This document shows, piece by piece, positions 7,907 through 12,461 of a stretch of 12,461 bases of DNA; the stretch's first letter is position 1; each line of letters begins with the position of its first letter. This DNA is from Paenibacillus sp. UBA6285 (GTDB taxonomy: Bacteria; Bacillota; Bacilli; Paenibacillales; Paenibacillaceae), in contig DJUJ01000187.1 of NCBI GenBank assembly GCA_002438345.1, forward strand, positions 13,253-25,713. Reading direction: 5' to 3'. Made by a program: the position numbers and the translations under genes. The notes beneath the pieces are model-generated. The model was not told where the DNA came from and searched no databases. It saw only the letters and a list, made by a program, of their open reading frames with translations.

Positions 7907-8962
7907 CTATACTAGTGACTGATCAGAGAAATCATTTAGCAAACGTTCTAGTAGCACTTTTTCGCTTAAGTATATTTCATCAAGAAGATTTATTAATTTA
8001 TGGATGTATTTCTTATCTTGCGTTAATCCATATTTTAAATGTACGTTAAGTAAATTTTCGCTTTTATTCTCAAGCGTTTTAAATCCTTCGCAGAACATCG
8101 GTTTAACATCATAAAAATTGTTCTCTGTTATATATTTAAATCTTGCAGTCATGAGCTTTCTATAATCATAAAGGGTATACAATGTTTTACGATCTATTCC
8201 CCTGTTGTCCTCCAACTGTAACTCAAAGCGTCTTTTCAATCTGAGTAAAATATTCATCCCATAAGTCCAATCTGAATACGATTCATGACTTAAAAAATAC
8301 CTAAAATTAAGGGTCAGATTTTTGGATTCATAATAGTCTTTTATTTGTTCTGCAACAAATCTCATATCCAATTGATAGGGTAATCCTTGATGATGATTTG
8401 GTGGCAGCCTAAGTAAATGCATATAATTAATATGTTGAGTAACATCGCTATCTATATGTGATTTGCCAAAATCGTAAAATGAATTCTCTATTTCTGAATA
8501 CGAGGCATAGGAGCACATATATTTTCTATTCTCAAAGAAACCAGAAATATTAAAACGCTGCTCATTATCATTGAATCCGTATATAAATATCGCATGTGGA
8601 AATGAGTACTTTTGGTAAGCTGGCGAGCCAGGAATGTAATATTCATTTACATGTAGCCATATGTAATTTTCAAGCAGAATTTGCTCTTTCAAAAACTCAA
8701 CTATATTTGGAGTAAATTTCAACATTGTTGCCCTCAGTAATCTTTGAGAATCCACAAAACATGGATGATAATGATGTTCAGGGGTTTGTGCAAAATAATC
8801 TAGAAAACATTCATCTTCGGAATCAATTAAACACATATTTAAATAATTGCTGTAAATCCATGGCAGGCAGTCCTTGTTATTCGAAATAATTGAAAAATAA
8901 AAAGCATGCTGCGGGTAGTTGGAAACAAGTGGATAATGTATAGGAAGTTCTTTTTTCTTCAT
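7907..8962 (-). CDS. BtrH_N-like (papain-like fold) protein of the maturation cluster
   Basis: A 351-residue soluble protein, first gene of the operon. Its N-terminal 180 residues resemble the BtrH_N group: a PLVSNYP start, DCLPWIYSNYL (31-41), WLHVNEYYIPGSPAYQKYSFPHAI split over 102-125, IYGF, and a later F-x-x-S-G-F strand. His123 in FPHAIFIYGF fits the conserved His of that fold, with Cys32 as a possible nucleophile. BtrH in butirosin biosynthesis moves an acyl group from a carrier protein to its acceptor; many Bacillales paralogues have no known function. The C-terminal half is helical and unrecognised. The start at 8962 is chosen because AGAGGG lies 9 nt upstream; an in-frame TTG at 8998 has no ribosome-binding site. 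With the nearby carrier protein, acyl transfer to the peptide is a plausible role, but a non-enzymatic one is possible. Confidence 0.6.
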   Translation of the reverse strand: MKKKELPIHYPLVSNYPQHAFYFSIISNNKDCLPWIYSNYLNMCLIDSEDECFLDYFAQTPEHHYHPCFVDSQRLLRATMLKFTPNIVEFLKEQILLENYIWLHVNEYYIPGSPAYQKYSFPHAIFIYGFNDNEQRFNISGFFENRKYMCSYASYSEIENSFYDFGKSHIDSDVTQHINYMHLLRLPPNHHQGLPYQLDMRFVAEQIKDYYESKNLTLNFRYFLSHESYSDWTYGMNILLRLKRRFELQLEDNRGIDRKTLYTLYDYRKLMTARFKYITENNFYDVKPMFCEGFKTLENKSENLLNVHLKYGLTQDKKYIHKLINLLDEIYLSEKVLLERLLNDFSDQSLV

Positions 8963-9030
8963 AAAAGTCATCCCTCTGTTAAGATAATTGATAAACAAGT
9001 TGATATCCTAAACTTTTCTATATATTGAAT

Positions 9031-9066
9031 ATTATAACATGGATAATATTACAATCTATATTACAA
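9031..9066 (-). promoter_or_regulatory. Extended -10 promoter of the peptide operon with tandem repeat upstream
   Basis: On the minus strand TGTTATAAT (9039-9031) is a full extended -10 element, about 70 nt before the first ATG, with no good -35 box. Directly upstream lie two copies of TTGTAATAT (9046-9054 and 9058-9066), offset by 12 bp. They could bind an activator or repressor. The nearer copy also forms an imperfect inverted repeat with the -10 region (TAATATT facing AATATTA). No regulator gene inside the cluster accounts for this. Confidence 0.55.
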
Positions 9067-9144
9067 TATTAGTCTTCATATGATTATATTAGGGTTTTAT
9101 TACTTAATGAGGTAAAATAAGGATTTGTATTTCTAATTATAAGA

Positions 9145-9189
9145 TAGAAAAAAGCAGCGATTCTCCTGTTATTGGAAAATCGCTGCTTT
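9145..9189 (-). terminator. Rho-independent terminator of the DHA2 exporter gene
   Basis: A perfect 12-bp stem, AAAGCAGCGATT (9151-9162) with AATCGCTGCTTT (9178-9189), encloses a 15-nt loop. On the minus strand it is followed by a run of T (GCTTTTTTCT). It sits 45 nt after the exporter stop codon and separates that gene from the peptide operon promoter. The plus-strand reading also ends in GCATTTTT, so it may work in both directions. Confidence 0.9.
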
Positions 9190-9233
9190 GCATTTTTGGT
9201 CATTGGTGGCTTACTTTAGCAAATTACGCAAAA

Positions 9234-10757
9234 TTAATGCGTTGTAACTTGCTTAGCAGCTACTTGCTTTGAAGTCACTTTCTCTTCTACCGTTTCCTTA
9301 GGCTGTATGCCTCTTTTAATAAAGAAAGCAAGAATAAATGCAATGATGGCTACGCCTACTGATACTAAGAATGCATCATTAATCCCCTCCATAGTTGCTT
9401 TCGCAATGACTTGATTTTGTATACCAAGCAATTGGTCTGCCGAAGGCTTAGCCGTTAATTTACTTACAGCTTCAGCGACCATATCCTTCACATGTGAAGT
9501 GGTACTGTTGGACATGATTGTTACGAGCAGCGCTCCGCCAATAGCCCCCGAGACTTGCTGAATCGTACTGTTCATGGCTGTACCATGCGGTGTATATTTA
9601 GCCGGAATGGAATTCAAACCATTGGTCATAACAGGCATCATAACCATAGAGATCCCTAACATTCTCACAGAGTATAGAATCATCAATGTCGAATATTTAG
9701 TCGTTTCAGTCAAATCACTGAAGAAATACGTACTAGTCACTACAATGGCTAGACCGATAAGTGCTAATACTTTACCGCCGAATTTATCGAACAATTTACC
9801 TGTGATTGGTGACATAACCCCCATAATTAACGCACCAGGCAACATTAGAAGTCCCGAATCCAGTGGTGAAATCCCTCTAATATTTTGCAGGTAAATCGGC
9901 ATTAGCATCATCGCCGAGAACATTGCCATATTCAGAGTAATCGAAATCGCTGAGGATAAAGCGAACATCGGATATTTGTACACTCTGAAGTTAAGCATAG
10001 GCTCCTTCATCTTCATCTGGCGCATAATGAATATTACTAATCCCATCGCCCCGATAATAAGGGCGGAGTAGACCATTGGATCATCCCATCCTTTATTCCC
10101 AGCGGAACTGAAGCCGTATAGAAGACCCCCGAATCCAATCGCTGATAAAACTACAGATAGAATATCGATCTTAATAGCCACATCTTTTTTAGGATCATGC
10201 AATTTGAAGAAGGCAAGAATGAACACCAATACGGCGATTGGTGCAATCATAAAGAATAGAACAGGCCATTCATAATGCTGAATAATCCATCCAGATAATG
10301 TAGGGCCGATAGCTGGTGCAAAAATCATTACCAACCCGAACATCCCCATAGCTGAACCGCGTTTCTCAGGTGGAAAGGTAGTGAACAATACGTTCATTAA
10401 TAATGGCATCATGATCGCAGCCCCTGAAGCTTGAACCATTCTGGCGATCAATAACACAGGGAAACTTGGTGCTAATCCTCCGATAAAGGTTCCTATCGCA
10501 AATAATCCAATAGCGATTAAGAACAACCGTCTCGCGGTATACTTTTGAATCAAAAAGGCTGTTGAAGGAATCATGATCCCGTTCACTAGCATATAACCCG
10601 TTGATAGCCACTGTACCGTTGAGGCACTGACATCAAAGTCCTTCATAATCGATGGTAAAGCTATATTGAGTAGGGTATTACTCAGTAAAGCAACAAATGC
10701 ACCAATCATGAGGATTGCCAATATCCCGTAGGACGCTTTACTTTCTTTTGCTTTCAT
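9234..10757 (-). CDS. DHA2-family MFS multidrug exporter (EmrB/QacA/LmrB type)
   Basis: A 507-residue, very hydrophobic protein with about 14 predicted membrane helices, the size and layout of proton-coupled DHA2 drug exporters. Early LNIALPSIMKDF and TVQWLSTGYMLV are typical of the family, and the antiporter motif C is visible in APAIGPTLSGWII. The C-terminal tail is charged and cytoplasmic. The start at 10757 is chosen because GGAGGA lies 7 nt upstream; an in-frame ATG at 10772 lies before that site. The gene is divergent from a TetR regulator, with operator-like palindromes between them, and has its own terminator. It is probably a stand-alone drug resistance unit rather than part of the peptide operon, though exporting a toxic product cannot be excluded. 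Confidence 0.95.
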   Translation of the reverse strand: MKAKESKASYGILAILMIGAFVALLSNTLLNIALPSIMKDFDVSASTVQWLSTGYMLVNGIMIPSTAFLIQKYTARRLFLIAIGLFAIGTFIGGLAPSFPVLLIARMVQASGAAIMMPLLMNVLFTTFPPEKRGSAMGMFGLVMIFAPAIGPTLSGWIIQHYEWPVLFFMIAPIAVLVFILAFFKLHDPKKDVAIKIDILSVVLSAIGFGGLLYGFSSAGNKGWDDPMVYSALIIGAMGLVIFIMRQMKMKEPMLNFRVYKYPMFALSSAISITLNMAMFSAMMLMPIYLQNIRGISPLDSGLLMLPGALIMGVMSPITGKLFDKFGGKVLALIGLAIVVTSTYFFSDLTETTKYSTLMILYSVRMLGISMVMMPVMTNGLNSIPAKYTPHGTAMNSTIQQVSGAIGGALLVTIMSNSTTSHVKDMVAEAVSKLTAKPSADQLLGIQNQVIAKATMEGINDAFLVSVGVAIIAFILAFFIKRGIQPKETVEEKVTSKQVAAKQVTTH

Positions 10758-10790
10758 TTTGGAATCCTCCATTCTATAATCATACTATCG

Positions 10791-10804
10791 GTTCAAAATT
10801 GAAC
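10791..10804. promoter_or_regulatory. Operator-like palindrome GTTCAA-AA-TTGAAC
   Basis: A 14-bp palindrome with 6-bp arms and a 2-bp centre lies just downstream of the exporter's predicted start of transcription, a position suited to blocking it. A weaker relative, ATTTAAAATTGAAAT at 10868-10882, shares AAAATTGAA and lies upstream of the TetR gene. Together they are the best candidates for binding sites of the adjacent TetR protein. Confidence 0.55.
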
Positions 10805-10828
10805 TCTAGTTACAATCCAGTGTAGAAT

Positions 10829-10857
10829 ATAATACTCTCTTATTTCCTGCTTGGCAA
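10829..10857 (-). promoter_or_regulatory. Sigma-A-type promoter of the DHA2 exporter
   Basis: On the minus strand TTGCCA (10857-10852) is followed after exactly 17 bp by TATTAT (10834-10829). This gives a start near 10822 and a leader of about 65 nt containing the GTTCAA palindrome. Confidence 0.6.
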
Positions 10858-10875
10858 GACAAAATTCATTTAAAA

Positions 10876-10903
10876 TTGAAATTGTATTAAGTGGAAATAT
10901 GAG
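10876..10903 (+). promoter_or_regulatory. Weak promoter candidate for the TetR gene
   Basis: TTGAAA (10876-10881) is followed after 16 bp by TATGAG (10898-10903), about 47 nt before the chosen ATG. The -35 box lies inside the second operator-like sequence (10868-10882), which would allow autorepression. A competing -10, TATATT at 10910, has a poorer -35. Confidence 0.35.
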
Positions 10904-10949
10904 CTAGTCTATATTGGAACAAAGAGTCCAGCTTAAAGGGGCACCTCAG

Positions 10950-11840
10950 ATGATAAATAAACGAAAAGAGCAAGTGGTTCATAAAGCACATGAATTATTT
11001 ATTGAAAAAGGCTATCACGCCACATCCATTCAGGATATTTTGAATCATAGTCGGATTTCCAAAGGATCTTTTTATAACTATTTCCCTTCCAAAGGGGATC
11101 TCTTTAAGGCTGTATTTACGTCTATTCACGTTCGACTTGAAGAAGGACGAAATTCGCTACTTATAGGTCAGGATCCCTCTGACATTAAGATATTTGCTGA
11201 GCAGATTCAGCTGGTTATGAAAATCAATAAAAAAAATAAATTGTTACAGCTCGTTGAGGATGCTTTGGTCTCCAATGATCCAGACTTAATTACATTTATC
11301 AAAAAAACGAAGTTCAGCCTGCTAACCTGGGTATATGAACGTTTCCTTCATATTTTCCCTGCCGATAAGAAACCCTATTTACTGGATGGAGCCATCATTT
11401 TTACCGGGATTCTGCAAAATATGCTGCAAATCAACAGTGCTATGAATGAAGTCATCACCTCTAAGCAAATCATTGATTATTGCACTACTCTTATCCAAAC
11501 CATTGTTGAAGAAGTAAGTGAAATGGGCATTCAACTCATCTCACCAGATCACGTGGACAAGTTATTACCCGCAGCGGAATACACTGATTTTTTCAATAAT
11601 GATTTATCCTTTGCGACAATAAGTTTGAAGAAAATTATAGAGAGATCCTTTGCGCCAGGTGATGCGAACCTCACCAACTATCTAAAGCTGTTGTACTTTG
11701 TCCAGGAAGAAATCATGAACAACAAGGAACCGAGGCAGTTCTTAATCGAAAGCGCTCTGCTATCCTTAAGGACATGCCCTAATCTAAATGAAGCCAAAGA
11801 GTTTAAGCATTATCAGGATGTATTATCTAAAATGCTGTAA
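10950..11840 (+). CDS. TetR/AcrR-family transcriptional regulator (long form)
   Basis: A 296-residue regulator. Residues 1-60 are a classic TetR DNA-binding domain: KAHELFIEKGYHATSIQDI, then the recognition segment SRISKGSFYNYFPSKGDLF. The rest is a helical ligand-binding region. TetR proteins are usually near 200 residues, so about 90 extra C-terminal residues (from about 205) form an additional helical segment with no family I recognise. The ATG at 10950 is preceded by AAAGGGG at 8 nt; an in-frame TTG at 10914 has no such site. It is divergent from the DHA2 exporter and probably represses it through the GTTCAA palindrome, releasing it when a drug binds. The next gene begins 31 nt after its stop in the same direction, so they may be co-transcribed. 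Confidence 0.93.
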   Translation: MINKRKEQVVHKAHELFIEKGYHATSIQDILNHSRISKGSFYNYFPSKGDLFKAVFTSIHVRLEEGRNSLLIGQDPSDIKIFAEQIQLVMKINKKNKLLQLVEDALVSNDPDLITFIKKTKFSLLTWVYERFLHIFPADKKPYLLDGAIIFTGILQNMLQINSAMNEVITSKQIIDYCTTLIQTIVEEVSEMGIQLISPDHVDKLLPAAEYTDFFNNDLSFATISLKKIIERSFAPGDANLTNYLKLLYFVQEEIMNNKEPRQFLIESALLSLRTCPNLNEAKEFKHYQDVLSKML

Positions 11841-11871
11841 ACACTAACTAACTAAAAGTGTGGTGAAGAAT

Positions 11872-12461
11872 TTGAAGCTATTATTAATCGAAGACGACAC
11901 GACGTTGTTTAATGAGATCAAAGAGCGACTTACGCAGTGGTCTTATGATGTGTATGGCATTCAAGATTTCAGCAATGTCACGCAAGAATTTATAGAGATC
12001 AAACCTGATTTAGTCATCATCGACATCCAATTACCTAAATTCGATGGATTTCATTGGTGCCGAATGATTCGCTCCCACTCCAACCTTCCGATTATCTTCT
12101 TATCGTCCCGTGATCATCCTACGGATATGGTAATGTCCATGCAGCTTGGAGCTGATGACTATATTCAAAAGCCCTTCCATTTCGATGTACTCATTGCCAA
12201 AGTACGTGCGATTCTTCGACGTGTCTATAATTACAATACGGATAACATTGAACTCAAAACATGGTGCGGAGCCACCGTGGATTATGAGAGAAATCTATTG
12301 ACCCATGAAATGGGATCGATTGAGCTTACGAAAAATGAGATTTTTATATTGAAATTGCTTATTGAGAAAAAAAATAAAATCGTCACCCGCGAGGAATTAA
12401 TCAATAGCTTGTGGGATGATAAACGTTTTATAAGTGACAACACCCTTACCGTCAACGTAAA
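11872..12461 (+). CDS. OmpR-family response regulator (BceR/GraR type), 3' end cut by window
   Basis: The first 196 residues of a two-component response regulator. The receiver domain has the acidic pair Asp8/Asp9 in LLLIEDD, phosphoacceptor Asp51 in VIIDIQLP, the switch region LSSRD (77-81) and Lys100 in YIQKPF. The winged-helix output domain begins around 125 and shows LTKNEIFILKLL and VTREELINSLWDD; it runs off the right edge. FLSSRD followed by D-x-V-x-x-x-x-L-G-A-D-D-Y is typical of BceR/GraR-type regulators, which control peptide-antibiotic detoxification ABC transporters. The start is taken as the TTG at 11872; a GTG at 11863 is an alternative. The partner kinase and transporter would lie to the right, outside the window. 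Confidence 0.93.
   Translation, partial: MKLLLIEDDTTLFNEIKERLTQWSYDVYGIQDFSNVTQEFIEIKPDLVIIDIQLPKFDGFHWCRMIRSHSNLPIIFLSSRDHPTDMVMSMQLGADDYIQKPFHFDVLIAKVRAILRRVYNYNTDNIELKTWCGATVDYERNLLTHEMGSIELTKNEIFILKLLIEKKNKIVTREELINSLWDDKRFISDNTLTVNV

Noticed and set aside
9067..9120. Small ORF (ATG AAG ACT ...) and a second TATAAT on the minus strand upstream of the operon
   Set aside because: The ORF has seven codons and no ribosome-binding site, and this TATAAT has neither a TG extension nor a -35 at 16-18 bp.
9574..9894. 106-codon plus-strand ORF
   Set aside because: Antisense to the DHA2 exporter gene with no start signal or recognisable protein.
10366..10611. 81-codon minus-strand ORF inside the exporter gene
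   Set aside because: It is a shifted frame of the DHA2 gene, whose membrane-protein frame is unambiguous here.

Overview
The window looks like an AT-rich Gram-positive chromosome, most likely a Paenibacillus/Brevibacillus-type member of the Bacillales. This is inferred from strong AGGAGG ribosome-binding sites, TTG/GTG starts, a BtrH-like protein, a DHA2 exporter with a divergent TetR regulator, and a Bce-type response regulator. No rRNA, tRNA or CRISPR array was seen.

Layout. Positions 1-371 hold a decayed 3' piece of an IS1182-like transposase (minus strand). Positions 372-515 hold what reads as a broken fragment of selD. Positions 528-9040 are one long minus-strand gene cluster, read right to left. 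It starts at an extended -10 promoter near 9031-9039, then encodes a BtrH_N-like protein, a radical SAM/SPASM enzyme, an acyl-carrier-like protein, three tandem peptide genes of 26-27 codons, a terminator-like hairpin, two ABC exporter half-subunits, and a subtilisin-like protease fused to a P-loop domain related to DUF1611. Positions 9145-10757 are a DHA2-type drug exporter with its terminator. It is divergent from a long TetR-type repressor (10950-11840), which is followed in the same direction by an OmpR/Bce-type response regulator cut by the right edge.

How the genes fit together. The core is a ribosomally made and modified peptide (RiPP) system. The three mini-genes share a basic leader with a K-P motif and a core close to (L/V)L(Y/F)WENGL(F/Y)xCC. 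The radical SAM/SPASM enzyme, which has an N-terminal leader-recognition-like region, would install a cross-link. The carrier protein overlaps the radical SAM gene by 4 nt and could deliver an acyl or aminoacyl group, possibly with the BtrH-like protein; BtrH itself transfers an acyl group from a carrier protein in butirosin biosynthesis. Neither ABC protein has a C39 peptidase domain, so the S8 protease is the likely leader peptidase and the ABC pair the exporter. The combination resembles the clostridial 'peptide maturation system' gene sets (Clo7bot/CLI_3235 type, with acyl-carrier-related and TIGR04066-like proteins). Family assignment here rests on recall of motifs, not on a search. The precursor family with the WENGLFVCC core is not one I recognise and is the main discovery candidate.
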